A stretch of 38,949 nucleotides of DNA from an uncultured Lachnospiraceae bacterium. GTDB lineage: Bacteria; Bacillota; Clostridia; Lachnospirales; Lachnospiraceae. A program made the translations under genes and the position numbers. The number at the start of each line of letters is the position of its first letter. The stretch's first letter is position 1. The notes beneath the pieces were generated by a model, which was not told where the DNA came from, made no database searches, and was given only the letters and a program-made list of their open reading frames with translations. This document shows, piece after piece, positions 24,601 to 32,667 of this stretch. The stretch covers positions 1-38,949 of the forward strand of contig CATKXE010000023.1 in NCBI GenBank assembly GCA_949840465.1, written 5' to 3'.

Positions 24601-24716
24601 ATCCCATGGATCGCAATCCAATAATTCGTGATCTCGTCTTTTTTGTTCTTGTATTCGATACTCAGCCATTTTCCCTCGTGGACGGCCTTAAAAATATTTT
24701 GAGCGGTCTTGTTCAT
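21663..24716 (-). CDS. SF1 (Upf1/DNA2-like) helicase with C-terminal PD-(D/E)XK-like domain
   Basis: A 1017-aa protein. Residues ~1-75 (EGKWLSIEYKNKKDEITNYW) resemble a WYL-type fold. The helicase core has Walker A GPPGTGKSHT (near 352-361), a charged coiled-coil insert, Walker B IMDEASQC (near 610), motif III LLVGDPQQLNPV (near 639), GTVHAFQGDEKD (near 787) and VATSRAREKL (near 829). The end (near 930-1017) has GRFDFVIY and IELDGKEH followed by RDRQKANICRQHGFELIRV, a Vsr/DUF559-like nuclease pattern. It is probably nucleic-acid processing or defence. Start uncertain: TTG at 24782 and ATG at 24743 are alternatives. It lies shortly after ispD. Confidence 0.85.
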   Translation of the reverse strand: MNKTAQNIFKAVHEGKWLSIEYKNKKDEITNYWIAIHGIDVKRKALRVEGFHLTMHTIREYDCIYLDSILSSSVVEASTCKIEQKLVEDIERNPEKYELLFGQAVNLKILNYLIDCNRLDTETYECDYSLIRHLDEESFRYGEYPLSKEQFSQFVHQFQKESTQSEKQKIWKYRHLAMNELSILVNGRSAQREALYVLAYRKLYLDVKRRVLEPDTDITICREFTVNGERESIRKYMDPADYDLLEEFESNKELIKEKITHYNSLKQGVDDRPYIIALARNVKVDLNQEYDAVLQSLEEGKETYPVKAFFGKITGKPVRRKDYPLALLERRANLDQLLAIHNAIKYPVTYVQGPPGTGKSHTIINSIVTAFFNEKTVLLASYNNHPIDTVVEKLQSIPWGAATGDGKGENIPFPIVRLGNQNLVKKALLEMRRQYERVKDKKISENTLEKNRGDKINRTRALTDLLKKYEHTLALREKEEAIQCLLDRTKHLTFQTDLQGRQLQEIRKELQEIGEITNEQALSLLDQDGKEFKKYLYFTSVRYWKRLGEPKNEDLRSILYIEDEEEKVKAFHQYLGRPENVKKFLRIFPVVATSCISSHRIGSPGPYFDITIMDEASQCSTAVSLIPVIRGENLLLVGDPQQLNPVILLDRKDNEILKQRYRIPPEYDYVENSIYKTFLANDAVSEEILLRHHYRCCKSIIEFNNVKYYNSRLKIESSVKPDRPLVYVDVKGNEAGMKNTAPREAEQILRYIQENRDKKIGIITPFANQKECIQQMLKDNKIQDVSCGTVHAFQGDEKDIILFSTAITDQTSEKTYHWLQNNRELLNVATSRAREKLVLFSSTKNLQRLHDDSQRDDMYELARYVSSNGHCRVTPDEVHSRALGIKPYSTQTEEDFLVSLNHALGNILNNNRKCAVRREVAISQVFQDNITGEGLFYNGRFDFVIYEREYGGREMPILAIELDGKEHQEEELVRQRDRQKANICRQHGFELIRVENSYARRYYYIKGILEEYFRKLR

Positions 24717-24785
24717 ATCCGTCTGCCCCCGGTGCAGTTTCATTTTTCCAAAAAACTGACAAAAAAGGGAATCTCCAGGCAATTC

Positions 24786-25493
24786 CTAAATGCCCAGCCT
24801 GTGCGCAAGCGCCTCCCCCGCCGTCAGATCATCCGGCGTGGTAATCTTGATATTTTCATAAGAGCCCCGCACCAGTTTGACAGGATAGTGAAGCATCTCT
24901 TCCACAACCCCCGCGTCGTCCGTCACATGGCGGCGCCCTTCTTCCTTCATCAACATCCCGTATGCCTTTTTTATCAGGCCTGCCTCAAATACCTGAGGCG
25001 TCTGCACAGCCCACAGGGTGCTGCGATCCGGCGTTCCCGCCACATTGCAGTGTTCATCCGCAATCTTGATCGTATCTTTCACCGGCATCCCGGCAACACA
25101 GGCTTTATGAAGCTGTACTTCCTCGAAAACGCGCCGGATCATCCCCTGATCCACAAAGGGGCGTGCCCCGTCGTGGATAAAAACGTACCCTTCCCCGCCC
25201 ACTTTTTGGAGTCCGTTCCAAACAGAGTGGTAACGCTCGCTGCCCCCGGAAATGACTGCGCCCACCTTGGACATCCCGTATTTTTCCACAAAATTTTTCC
25301 GGCAGTACTCCTCTTCCCCGGCTCCTGCCACGAGGAAAATCTCATCAATCAAATCCGAATCCTGAAATGCTTTCAGAGAATAGAAAAGCACCGGTTTCCC
25401 GGCCATCATAAGATACTGCTTGTGTATGGATGTCCCCATCCGGCTCCCTTTTCCTCCCGCCAATACAATGGCGGCACAGTATGGCTTTCCCAT
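24786..25493 (-). CDS. ispD: 2-C-methyl-D-erythritol 4-phosphate cytidylyltransferase
   Basis: A cytoplasmic enzyme of 235 aa that joins CTP and MEP to form CDP-methylerythritol in the non-mevalonate isoprenoid pathway. The nucleotide loop AAIVLAGGKGSRMG is at 7-20 and the family signature VFIHDGARPFVDQG is mid-protein. The end KITTPDDLTAGEAL is typical. AGGAGG five bases before ATG 25493 decides the start over an upstream one at 25526. The sequence could be confused with TarI/IspD-like ribitol enzymes, but the motifs and length fit IspD. Confidence 0.9.
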   Translation of the reverse strand: MGKPYCAAIVLAGGKGSRMGTSIHKQYLMMAGKPVLFYSLKAFQDSDLIDEIFLVAGAGEEEYCRKNFVEKYGMSKVGAVISGGSERYHSVWNGLQKVGGEGYVFIHDGARPFVDQGMIRRVFEEVQLHKACVAGMPVKDTIKIADEHCNVAGTPDRSTLWAVQTPQVFEAGLIKKAYGMLMKEEGRRHVTDDAGVVEEMLHYPVKLVRGSYENIKITTPDDLTAGEALAHRLGI

Positions 25494-25532
25494 CCTTGCC
25501 TCCTGTCTCTTATAACGAATTTGCACAGCAAG

Positions 25533-25560
25533 TCAAATACCCCGCAGCAAGCTGACGGGG
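25533..25560. repeat. family B companion hairpin, copy 1
   Basis: TCAAATACCCCGC, AGCAAGCTG and ACGGGG form a short CCCCG/CGGGG hairpin just after tsaD. The CGC-R-GCAAGC core recurs at 32260-32271, 32294-32303 and 33577-33586. Confidence 0.5.
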
Positions 25561-25569
25561 CGGCAGATT

Positions 25570-26607
25570 TCATCGGCGCTCAGTATATCTCTCCCCGAGC
25601 TTTAAGTTCGGCACCGCATTCAGATCCCAGCCATGCCGCGTCCCCGCACGATATTCGTAATAAGCCGCCGCCCCGATCATAGCGGCATTATCCGTGCAGA
25701 ATACAGGCGACGGATGAAAAAACTCAATCTGCCGCTCCCTGCAGGCTTTCTTCATGCCTTCCCGGAGCGCGCTGTTAGAAGCCACACCCCCGGCAATGGC
25801 AAATCTGCACATTTTATACTCTTCCACTGCTCTCATGGAATGCCCGACCAGCACGTCCACCACCGCTTTCTGGAAAGACGCCGCAACGTCCGCCGGCTGA
25901 AAAGCCTCCCCCTTCATCCGGCAGCCGTTGATATAGTTCAGCACTGCGGATTTCACACCGCTGAAACTGAAATCATAGGGGGAATCTTCTATATGCGCTC
26001 TGGGAAATACGATCGCCTCGGGATTGCCTTCCTTTGCAATCCGGTCGATCTTCGGCCCGCCCGGATATCCCAGGCCGATGGCACGGGCCACCTTGTCATA
26101 GGCTTCCCCCGCCGCATCATCCCTTGTACGCCCGAGAATGTCATATTTTCCATAATCCCTGACACAGACAAGATGGGTATGTCCGCCGGATACCACAAGG
26201 CACAGAAACGGAGGTTCCAAATTCGGATGTTCAATATAATTTGCCGAAATGTGCCCTTCAATGTGGTGTACCCCGATCAAAGGCAGGTTCTTTGCATATG
26301 CGATGGCCTTTGCCTCCGCCACACCCACCAGCAAAGCGCCGACCAGCCCCGGTCCGTAGGTGACGCCCACCGCGTCCAAATCGTCCAATGTCATCCCGGC
26401 TTCCTGAAGGGCTGCTTCGATCACCTGATTGATCTTCTCGATATGCTTCCGGGACGCAATCTCAGGAACCACGCCGCCGTACAGCTTATGCAGGTCAATC
26501 TGGGAAAAAATAATATTGGAGCAGATTTCCCTCCCGTTTTTCACTACTGCCGCCGCCGTCTCGTCACAGGAGGTCTCAATCGCCAATATGTGAATATCTT
26601 TTTTCAT
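25570..26607 (-). CDS. tsaD: tRNA threonylcarbamoyladenosine transferase TsaD
   Basis: Catalytic subunit (345 aa) that moves the threonylcarbamoyl group onto A37 of ANN-decoding tRNAs, acting with TsaB and TsaE, both encoded 2-4 kb away. The ASKHA start [16 protein letters not shown] and the metal-binding [11 protein letters not shown] (near 110) are seen, together with SGGHTHLV and [19 protein letters not shown] precedes the ATG. Length is normal. It is transcribed in the same direction as rnz, tsaB-rimI and tsaE. Confidence 0.97.
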   Translation of the reverse strand: MKKDIHILAIETSCDETAAAVVKNGREICSNIIFSQIDLHKLYGGVVPEIASRKHIEKINQVIEAALQEAGMTLDDLDAVGVTYGPGLVGALLVGVAEAKAIAYAKNLPLIGVHHIEGHISANYIEHPNLEPPFLCLVVSGGHTHLVCVRDYGKYDILGRTRDDAAGEAYDKVARAIGLGYPGGPKIDRIAKEGNPEAIVFPRAHIEDSPYDFSFSGVKSAVLNYINGCRMKGEAFQPADVAASFQKAVVDVLVGHSMRAVEEYKMCRFAIAGGVASNSALREGMKKACRERQIEFFHPSPVFCTDNAAMIGAAAYYEYRAGTRHGWDLNAVPNLKLGERYTERR

Positions 26608-26703
26608 TCATGCACCTCCCTTGATTCGCAGCCAATTTGGACGGCAAATTGATTGCCTGCTGAATGTAACCGCTTGCACAGCAAATGCCCGCCCTCCCAG
26701 GCC

Positions 26704-27609
26704 CTACTCAAATTTCATTTCCGCAGACATCTTGTCCTTCCCGGCCTTTGCCGCCGGAAAAATCTTCCTCACTTCATTCATATAAATATCCGCCCGTGCC
26801 AGCGAGGGACTGTAATGGGTCAGCCACAGTTCCCTTACCTGCGCTTCCTTCGCAAGCTTGGCCGCCTCATAAAATGTCATATGTTTATATTCCACGGCCT
26901 TCGCCGCCTTTTCCTTTTCACCGTACATCCCCTCGCAGATGAACAGGTCTGAATTCCTTGCATTTTCCACGATAGACCGTGTGGGCCTTGTGTCCGTAGT
27001 GTACGTCACTTTGATCCCCTTGCGATCCGGCCCCAGCACCATATCCGGGGTCAGCACCCTTCCGTCTGCCTCGATCTGCTCGCCCTTTTGCAGCGGCCTC
27101 CAGTACTTTTGCGGTATTTCCTGAGCCAGCGCCCTCTCCGGGTCGAATTTTCCTGCCCTGTCAATCTCCAGCGTATAGCCGTAACAAAGGATATTGTGGT
27201 TAACACGGAATGCTTTCAGCCGGTATCCCTCAAGCGGAAAGGTCTGTTCCGCCCCCTCAATCTCCAGGAATTTGATTGGAAACGGCAGTTCCGGCGCGAT
27301 CACACGCAGGGCGTTGACCACGTATTCCAGCCCCTTTGGCCCGATCATCGTTAAAGGTTCTCTCCGCTCCGCATTGCCCATGGTAAGAAGCAGTCCCGGA
27401 AGCCCGCTGATATGGTCGCCATGGTAATGTGTAAAACAGATCACATCAATTGGTTTGAAACTCCATCCCTTCTCCTTGATCGCAATCTGGGTCCCTTCCC
27501 CGCAGTCGATTAAAAGACTGCTCCCGTTAAACCGGGTCATCAGCGAAGTAAGCCAACGGTAAGGGAGCGGCATCATGCCGCCGCATCCAAGCAAACATAC
27601 ATCTAACAT
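26704..27609 (-). CDS. rnz: ribonuclease Z
   Basis: A metallo-beta-lactamase-fold endonuclease (301 aa) that trims the 3' ends of pre-tRNAs. The zinc motif HYHGDHISGLPGLL (near 59-72) and upstream LIDCGEGTQIAI are present, as are the later VNHNILCYGYTLE, YTTDTRPT and the terminal LTHYSPSL. The start at 27609 has GGAG six bases ahead; an ATG four codons earlier lacks one. It is placed between tsaD and tsaB, giving a tRNA maturation cluster. Confidence 0.95.
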   Translation of the reverse strand: MLDVCLLGCGGMMPLPYRWLTSLMTRFNGSSLLIDCGEGTQIAIKEKGWSFKPIDVICFTHYHGDHISGLPGLLLTMGNAERREPLTMIGPKGLEYVVNALRVIAPELPFPIKFLEIEGAEQTFPLEGYRLKAFRVNHNILCYGYTLEIDRAGKFDPERALAQEIPQKYWRPLQKGEQIEADGRVLTPDMVLGPDRKGIKVTYTTDTRPTRSIVENARNSDLFICEGMYGEKEKAAKAVEYKHMTFYEAAKLAKEAQVRELWLTHYSPSLARADIYMNEVRKIFPAAKAGKDKMSAEMKFE

Positions 27610-27704
27610 AATACACTCCATTCTGCTGCCAAATCCAAAGTTTAAACATTCCCGATATCATACAAACTAACGACCGATCCATTCGGACAAGTCAAATGTA
27701 CGGT

Positions 27705-27950
27705 TCATTCTTGAATCTCTGCCGGAACCCGAAATCCTTTCAACATAGCGTCATAGCATTCTTCGCAAAGGTCAAACCTGTGCTTTTCCCCATCCTTTTC
27801 CGAGAAATAGCCCCATGTATATTCAATACTGAATACCCCTTCCTGTTCCTGCCCGGCCACAACCGGAATTTCTTTTCCGCATTGATTGCAGATAATTTTA
27901 CTGGTTTCTTTTTTAAGCTCTTCTGTTCTTTTTATCTGATACTGGCGCAT
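27705..27950 (-). CDS. small zinc-ribbon-like protein, unknown function
   Basis: An 81-aa cytoplasmic protein. It has two CxxC pairs, CNQCGK (near 22) and CEECYD (near 64), spaced as in a treble-clef or zinc-ribbon fold, with an aromatic middle (FSIEYTWGYFSEKDGEKHRF). AGGAGG seven bases before the ATG fixes the start; the longer frame to 28082 is unsupported. Similar proteins are annotated only as hypothetical. It lies between tsaB-rimI and rnz on the same strand. Confidence 0.75.
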   Translation of the reverse strand: MRQYQIKRTEELKKETSKIICNQCGKEIPVVAGQEQEGVFSIEYTWGYFSEKDGEKHRFDLCEECYDAMLKGFRVPAEIQE

Positions 27951-28188
27951 ACAATTTCCTCCTGTGAGTATTGTCACGGTGCGCCGCAGAAACCGCGCCG
28001 GGCAGAAATACCTCCGGCAGGCTTCGGACTTCCTGCCGCAGACAAACAGGCATCTCCCCCGGGCGGCAGCCCCTGCACACATCCGTTACGCCTAAATTAT
28101 AGCGGTTTTCTTTGGTATTTCCCACTGGGAAGTGCTTCCTCAATTAGAAAGATTATGGTGACGCTTCAAAGCCGCAGGTTGTAAAAGA

Positions 28189-29514
28189 TCAGCTTATCTC
28201 CCTGCTCATAAGAACCGCATCCTCCGCAGGTTCCAAATAAAATCCCTTTCGGATTCCATCCTCCTGAAATCCCGCTTTTCTATAAAATGCCCTCGCCCCC
28301 TCATTGCTCTCCCGCACATCCAGCAAAAGCCTTTGAATCTTTTCTTTTCTGCATAATTCTCCCAGTGCATCCAGTATCTTCCTGCCCGCGCCCTTCCTCT
28401 GTTCTTCCTTCATGACCGCGATACGGGCAATCTCCGCCTCGTCAGCCGCATGGTAGGCAAAAAGATAGCCGATCAGCTTTCCGGCTTTTTCCGCCGCTAA
28501 ACAAATTGCCTGTGGATTGGCTAACGATTCCGCTACGCCTTTTTGGCTCCACGCATCCGGGAAAGTCTGAAATTCGATCTCTGCCGCCGCCGCCGCATCC
28601 CCGGCCTCCATTGGGCGGACCGCCAGTTCTGCCGTCTTCTCCCTCTGCATGCGCTCCCGCTCTGCCTGAGACAGGCGCAGATAATCCGGCCGGTGTTGGT
28701 CGGCTGATTCATAATTTCCTGCGTGAAAATACCGGATTCCTAATTCCCCCACTACTGCGGCCCGCTGCCGGTTCATATAGGCAGGCGCAAAGGAACAGGA
28801 AACCTCCAATCCGCCCGCAAACATATCCCGGTAAACCGGCACGCCGTCTCCCAGCAGGATAACCGGACGGCCATACCCATTGAGGCGCCGGATCAATTCC
28901 TCCACGGAAATGACGGCCTGGGCCTCCAATACCCTGAATACACTCTCTGCCTCTTTTGTCCCTTCCTGCCTTCCTGCTTCTCTGGAAAATGTATAAATCC
29001 CGGTATAGACCTGATCCCTCCGGGCATCCATGACCGGACAGATGATATCTTCACAGCCGTAAAGCTGATAGGCAAGGGCGTCCACCGTAGGCACATGGAT
29101 CAGCGGCCGTTCCAGCGCCAGTCCCAGCCCCTTTGCTGTGGCAGAACCGATCCGAAGCCCGGTAAACGAACCCGGCCCTCCCGCAACTGCAACGGCATCC
29201 ACATCCGCCAGGCTGAAATCCGCCATTTTCACCATCTCGTCAATCATGGGCAGCAACGTCTGGGAGTGTGTCTTTTTTCCCTTAACCGGATGAATCCCTC
29301 CTGTCCCGCCGCCCGAATTGTCCGGCCGTGCTTTCGCATCCCCGGATTTACCGGATCCACACGATGTTATTTTTGCTTCTTTGGTTTTGCCTTGACCCGC
29401 ACTGCAAAATCCGGTCTGTTCATAATTGACCGTATACTCTGCCACCGTATGTGTTTCTTCTACAATGGCCACGGACGCTGTCAGCCCGGAGCTGTCGATA
29501 GCCAGCACCTTCAT
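28189..29514 (-). CDS. tsaB: TsaB-RimI fusion protein
   Basis: A 441-aa two-domain protein. The first ~290 residues are TsaB, the non-catalytic partner of TsaD (VLAIDSSGLTASVAIVEE at the start, DVDAVAVAGGPGSFTGLRIGSATAKGL). The last ~150 are a RimI-type GNAT acetyltransferase (IARIAVMKEEQRKGAGRKIL, LLLDVRESNEGARAFYRKAGF) that would acetylate the S18 N-terminus. The fusion is known in clostridia. Odd here: about 48 Gly/Ser/Lys-rich residues (after TVNYEQ, near 36-83) interrupt TsaB between NY and KKTHSQTLLP, which are normally adjacent. It lies 17 bases after tsaE. Confidence 0.93.
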   Translation of the reverse strand: MKVLAIDSSGLTASVAIVEETHTVAEYTVNYEQTGFCSAGQGKTKEAKITSCGSGKSGDAKARPDNSGGGTGGIHPVKGKKTHSQTLLPMIDEMVKMADFSLADVDAVAVAGGPGSFTGLRIGSATAKGLGLALERPLIHVPTVDALAYQLYGCEDIICPVMDARRDQVYTGIYTFSREAGRQEGTKEAESVFRVLEAQAVISVEELIRRLNGYGRPVILLGDGVPVYRDMFAGGLEVSCSFAPAYMNRQRAAVVGELGIRYFHAGNYESADQHRPDYLRLSQAERERMQREKTAELAVRPMEAGDAAAAAEIEFQTFPDAWSQKGVAESLANPQAICLAAEKAGKLIGYLFAYHAADEAEIARIAVMKEEQRKGAGRKILDALGELCRKEKIQRLLLDVRESNEGARAFYRKAGFQEDGIRKGFYLEPAEDAVLMSREIS

Positions 29515-29531
29515 GTTCTACTTCCTTTCCG

Positions 29532-29951
29532 TCACAACACCGTGACCTTCCGGTAATCGAAGCCTTTTTCGAGATCTTTCTCGATCAGGATACTCCTGCG
29601 TTTCTCCGGAAGGATCTCTTCAATCAAATCCGCCCATTCTATCAGGGAAACGCCGTCTCCCATGATATAATCCTCAAATCCTATCTCTTCCATCTCCTCC
29701 ACGTCCCCAATACGGTATACGTCAAAATGGTACAATGGAAGCCTTCCGCCTTCATAAACCTGTAAAATCGTAAACGTGGGGCTGTTCACCGGTTCCTCGA
29801 TTCCCAGCCCTCTTGCGAATCCCTGTGTAAAGACCGTTTTTCCAACCCCAAGGTCTCCGGTCAAAGTGTATACCTGCCCTGCTTGTGCCTGCTGTCCCAG
29901 GCGGACCCCGATTTCAAATGTTTCCTTCGGACTCCATGACTCCACTATCAT
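29532..29951 (-). CDS. tsaE: tRNA threonylcarbamoyladenosine biosynthesis ATPase TsaE
   Basis: A 139-aa P-loop ATPase that drives turnover of the TsaB-TsaD complex. The Walker A stretch GDLGVGKTVFTQGFARGLG and the family-typical SPTFTILQVYEG, LYHFDVYRIG and SLIEWADLI are present. GGAGG five bases before ATG 29951 fixes the start. The frame continues 30 codons upstream, but that part is family B repeat DNA. It is followed closely by tsaB-rimI. Confidence 0.95.
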   Translation of the reverse strand: MIVESWSPKETFEIGVRLGQQAQAGQVYTLTGDLGVGKTVFTQGFARGLGIEEPVNSPTFTILQVYEGGRLPLYHFDVYRIGDVEEMEEIGFEDYIMGDGVSLIEWADLIEEILPEKRRSILIEKDLEKGFDYRKVTVL

Positions 29952-29986
29952 ATCTGCCTCCGACGAGCGTGCTTTGTACGCCACTA

Positions 29987-30048
29987 TATATTTTTTATTC
30001 CCGCAAGGCAACGGGCCGAATGGACATGTTTGCCTGTCCATTTGGAAC
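29987..30048 (-). repeat. family B repeat, copy 1
   Basis: Read on the minus strand it gives AAATGGACAGGCAAACATG, then GGCCCGTTGCCTTGCGGGAA and TAAA. It matches copies at 32327-32390 and 33661-33726 in order and spacing. It lies upstream of tsaE and creates a spurious N-terminal extension of that frame. Confidence 0.65.
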
Positions 30049-30131
30049 TGCCCTGCCGGTTTCTGAGGCCGTACGGCATATTTTTCCTGAAACCGCTGTG
30101 CCGGCCCCTATGCCTTCCGGCTCACTTTTTA

Positions 30132-31310
30132 TCAATGATGGAATAAACGGATCCCGGTAAACGCCATGACCATTTTGTATTTATCACAGGCTCCAATCAC
30201 ATTGTCGTCCCGAACGGAACCGCCCGGCTGCGCCACATATTTCACTCCGCTTTTGTGGGCGCGCTCAATATTGTCGCCGAATGGGAAAAATGCATCGGAA
30301 CCCAGCGCCACTCCTGTCATTTTATCCAGCCATGCCCGCTTCTCTTCCCTTGTAAATACTTCCGGCTTCTCCTGGAATGTATTCTCCCATACGCCGTCAA
30401 CCAGAACATCCATATACTCCTCTCCGATGTACAGGTCGATGGCATTATCCCTGTCCGCGCGTCCAATGCCGTCCCTGAACTTAAGCCCCAATACCTTCGG
30501 GGACTGCCTGAGCCACCAGTTGTCCGCCTTCTGCCCCGCAAGGCGGGTGCAGTGGATCCGGGACTGCTGCCCTGCGCCAATACCGATTGCCTGTCCGTCC
30601 TTCACATAACATACGGAATTCGACTGCGTATACTTCAATGTGATCATGGAGATCGCCAGATCTCTCTTCGCCGCATCAGGAATATCCTTGTTCTCTGTCA
30701 CTACATTGGAGAAGAAATCAGCATCAATCTTTAGTTCATTTCTCCCCTGCTCAAAGGTGATTCCAAATACTTCCTTGTGCTCCAGCGGATTCGGCTGATA
30801 GTCAGGATCAATCCGTATAATATTATAATTGCCTTTTTTCTTCTGTTTTAACAGCTCCAATGCCTCCGGCTCATATCCCGGCGCAATGACGCCGTCTGAT
30901 ACTTCCCTCTTGATCAGCCTTGCCGTATCCGCATCGCAGACGTCGGACAAGGCGATAAAATCTCCGAATGAAGACATCCGGTCCGCGCCTCTCGCCCTTG
31001 CATACGCACACGCAAGCGGGGAAAGTTCTCCCAGATCGTCCACCCAGTAAATCTTCGCCAGTGTCTCCGTCAGCGGAAGCCCCACTGCCGCCCCTGCCGG
31101 GGATACATGCTTAAACGACGTGGCTGCCGTAAGCCCGGTAGCCTTTTTCAGCTCACTGACCAGCAGCCAGCCGTTGAAGGCGTCCAGAAAATTGATATAA
31201 CCCGGCCTCCCGCACAGCACCTCGATCGGAAGGTCGCTTCCGTCCTGCATATAGATTCTGGACGGTTTTTGATTGGGGTTGCAGCCGTATTTCAATTCCA
31301 ATTCTTTCAT
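30132..31310 (-). CDS. purH: AICAR transformylase (stand-alone PurH C-terminal part)
   Basis: A 392-aa enzyme that formylates AICAR with 10-formyl-THF, the ninth step of IMP synthesis. It holds only the transformylase part of PurH: KYGCNPNQKPSRIY at the start, the catalytic SFKHVSPAGAAVG, SNSVCYVKDGQAIGIGAGQQSRIHCTRLAGQKAD, and SDAFFPFGDNIERA. The N-terminal cyclohydrolase domain of ordinary ~510-aa PurH is absent; a separate IMP cyclohydrolase gene stands 30 bases upstream in the same operon. GAGGAGG precedes the ATG. Confidence 0.95.
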   Translation of the reverse strand: MKELELKYGCNPNQKPSRIYMQDGSDLPIEVLCGRPGYINFLDAFNGWLLVSELKKATGLTAATSFKHVSPAGAAVGLPLTETLAKIYWVDDLGELSPLACAYARARGADRMSSFGDFIALSDVCDADTARLIKREVSDGVIAPGYEPEALELLKQKKKGNYNIIRIDPDYQPNPLEHKEVFGITFEQGRNELKIDADFFSNVVTENKDIPDAAKRDLAISMITLKYTQSNSVCYVKDGQAIGIGAGQQSRIHCTRLAGQKADNWWLRQSPKVLGLKFRDGIGRADRDNAIDLYIGEEYMDVLVDGVWENTFQEKPEVFTREEKRAWLDKMTGVALGSDAFFPFGDNIERAHKSGVKYVAQPGGSVRDDNVIGACDKYKMVMAFTGIRLFHH

Positions 31311-31340
31311 CTGTCATTCCTCCTCGTCAAAAAAGCGCTT

Positions 31341-32054
31341 TTACTGATTTTTATTTACAATTCTGGTCTCATAGCCCCCTGTGCGGATATCAATATAACG
31401 CACAAACAGAGACACTTTATTTTCCTCATTCAGGCTGTCCCAAAGCAACGCCGTAAAACCATCTATATCATCCGGAATCGAAATCAGCTTCGGCTCTCCC
31501 TCAAAGCTTGGGAGCGGATTGCCGTCGTGCATATATGTATGGATAAAATGCCCCTCGCCTGCGGCCGGATTCTCATAGGCAAAGGTATACCTGCTGCATC
31601 CGTCCGGATTACCGTTCCTGCTCTTTAAAATAGACATAGCGTAATTGTATTTTCCGTCCTCCACATGCATAATCCCGGAAATACGCGGCGTAAAATTAGG
31701 CCCGTCCGGCTCAAATTCTCTGGAGCGTAAGGACTGCTCAAATGTCATCTGCCTGTCCATGCATTCATAGACCGTATCTGTCTGATCCCCATTCGTGACG
31801 ATCGTCTTGTTGCCCAGCACGCGAACCGGTGCATAGATGATAAGGCTCGGGTCTGATAGCTTGTCCGGGTCAAATGCCTGTGTGCGGATTCCCGCCCCGT
31901 CCTCCACGAAAATGCGGTTCCGGCTGTTCTCGCTGCGCCCCATGATAAAATACGCCGCTGCCGCCTTGATGCCGTCCGCGCTTCTGCCGAGGATGATCCC
32001 TCTTCCCGGATAAGAATTGCTCTTTAATTCCTGTTCAATGGATAACATGTTCAT
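31341..32054 (-). CDS. IMP cyclohydrolase, PurO-like
   Basis: A 237-aa enzyme closing the ring of FAICAR to IMP, the last step of the pathway. It belongs to the stand-alone IMP cyclohydrolase family first known from archaea (PurO), not to the PurH N-domain. Matching features are NSYPGRGIILGRS near the start, AYFIMGRSENSRNRIF and the mid-protein NFTPRISGIM. Together with the AICAR transformylase it rebuilds PurH activity from two genes. AAGGAGA and a TTGAAC-17-TATAAT promoter precede it. Confidence 0.93.
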   Translation of the reverse strand: MNMLSIEQELKSNSYPGRGIILGRSADGIKAAAAYFIMGRSENSRNRIFVEDGAGIRTQAFDPDKLSDPSLIIYAPVRVLGNKTIVTNGDQTDTVYECMDRQMTFEQSLRSREFEPDGPNFTPRISGIMHVEDGKYNYAMSILKSRNGNPDGCSRYTFAYENPAAGEGHFIHTYMHDGNPLPSFEGEPKLISIPDDIDGFTALLWDSLNEENKVSLFVRYIDIRTGGYETRIVNKNQ

Positions 32055-32086
32055 AAGCCGTCTCTCCTTTTCGTCTCAATACGTCC

Positions 32087-32115
32087 ATTATACCTGTCAT
32101 ATCCTGCAAGTTCAA
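32087..32115 (-). promoter_or_regulatory. sigma-A promoter of the IMP synthesis operon
   Basis: TTGAAC (32110-32115) and a perfect TATAAT (32087-32092) are 17 bases apart on the minus strand; the leader is short (about 25 bases), which leaves no room for a purine riboswitch. Confidence 0.8.
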
Positions 32116-32251
32116 TATAAATCTTCAAAACCATAAAAAGAGTTTTTCAGGTGTTTTACATAGAGTTTTGCAAACAGCACAATGCCGGCTGTACTTTGCC
32201 CGGGCCATGGCGCACCTTTTAGAGGCCATGTGCATATATTGGAAGCAGAAG

Positions 32252-32319
32252 TCAAATACGCCGCGGCAAGCCTGACGGGACATCAAATGTCCCGCGCAGC
32301 AAGCCGACAGGGTATTTGA
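32252..32319. repeat. family B companion hairpin, copy 2 (double)
   Basis: TCAAATAC (32252-32259) pairs with GTATTTGA (32312-32319), enclosing GGGACAT/ATGTCCC (32277-32283/32287-32293). Two CGC-R-GCAAGC cores are inside. It directly precedes family B copy 2. Confidence 0.6.
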
Positions 32320-32326
32320 TCCTCGC

Positions 32327-32390
32327 GGCAGCCGCCAAACGGACAGACAAAAACATGCCCGCCCGGCCCGTTGCTTCGCGGGAATAAACG
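32327..32390 (+). repeat. family B repeat, copy 2
   Basis: The unit reads GGCAGCCGCCAAACGGACAG, then ACAAAAACATGCCCG, then GGCCCGTTGCTTCGCGGGAA and TAAA on plus. It lies in the 358-base gap between the IMP cyclohydrolase operon and ylmC, just ahead of the ylmC start. Confidence 0.65.
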
Positions 32391-32412
32391 GTATTTATCG
32401 GGGGGACAGGAT

Positions 32413-32667
32413 ATGCGCCTGTGTGAATTTCGGGAAAAAGAAGTCATTAATTGTTGTGATTGCAAGCGGCTGGGCTGTGTGGTGGATATTGAATTTGACT
32501 GTAGCTGCGGGCAGATTGAATTTATCATTGTGCCCGGCCCCGGAAAAATCTGCGGATTTCTGGGCACAGACAGCGAATATGTGATTCCGTTCTCCTGCAT
32601 CAAAAAGATAGGGCCGGACATCATTCTCGTGGAAATTAAAGAAGAAAAATTTCTCAAAAAAATATAA
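32413..32667 (+). CDS. YlmC/YmxH family sporulation-associated protein
   Basis: An 84-aa PRC-barrel-type protein. Features seen are RLCEFREKEVINCCDCKRLGCVVDIEFD at the start and the later QIEFIIVPGPGKICGFLG and YVIPFSCIKKIGPDIILVEI, all typical of the YlmC/YmxH family, which is conserved in spore-forming Firmicutes. The role in sporulation is inferred from distribution, not known chemistry. The start follows GGGGGACAGG. An earlier in-frame start lies in repeat DNA and is unlikely. Next gene is nrdR. Confidence 0.88.
   Translation: MRLCEFREKEVINCCDCKRLGCVVDIEFDCSCGQIEFIIVPGPGKICGFLGTDSEYVIPFSCIKKIGPDIILVEIKEEKFLKKI

Noticed and set aside
29952..30041. N-terminal extension of TsaE
   Set aside because: The extra 30 codons are family B repeat DNA and the GGAGG site points to the ATG at 29951.
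32055..32251. Purine riboswitch or PurR box before the IMP synthesis operon
   Set aside because: The leader is only about 25 bases and no aptamer landmarks are visible upstream.
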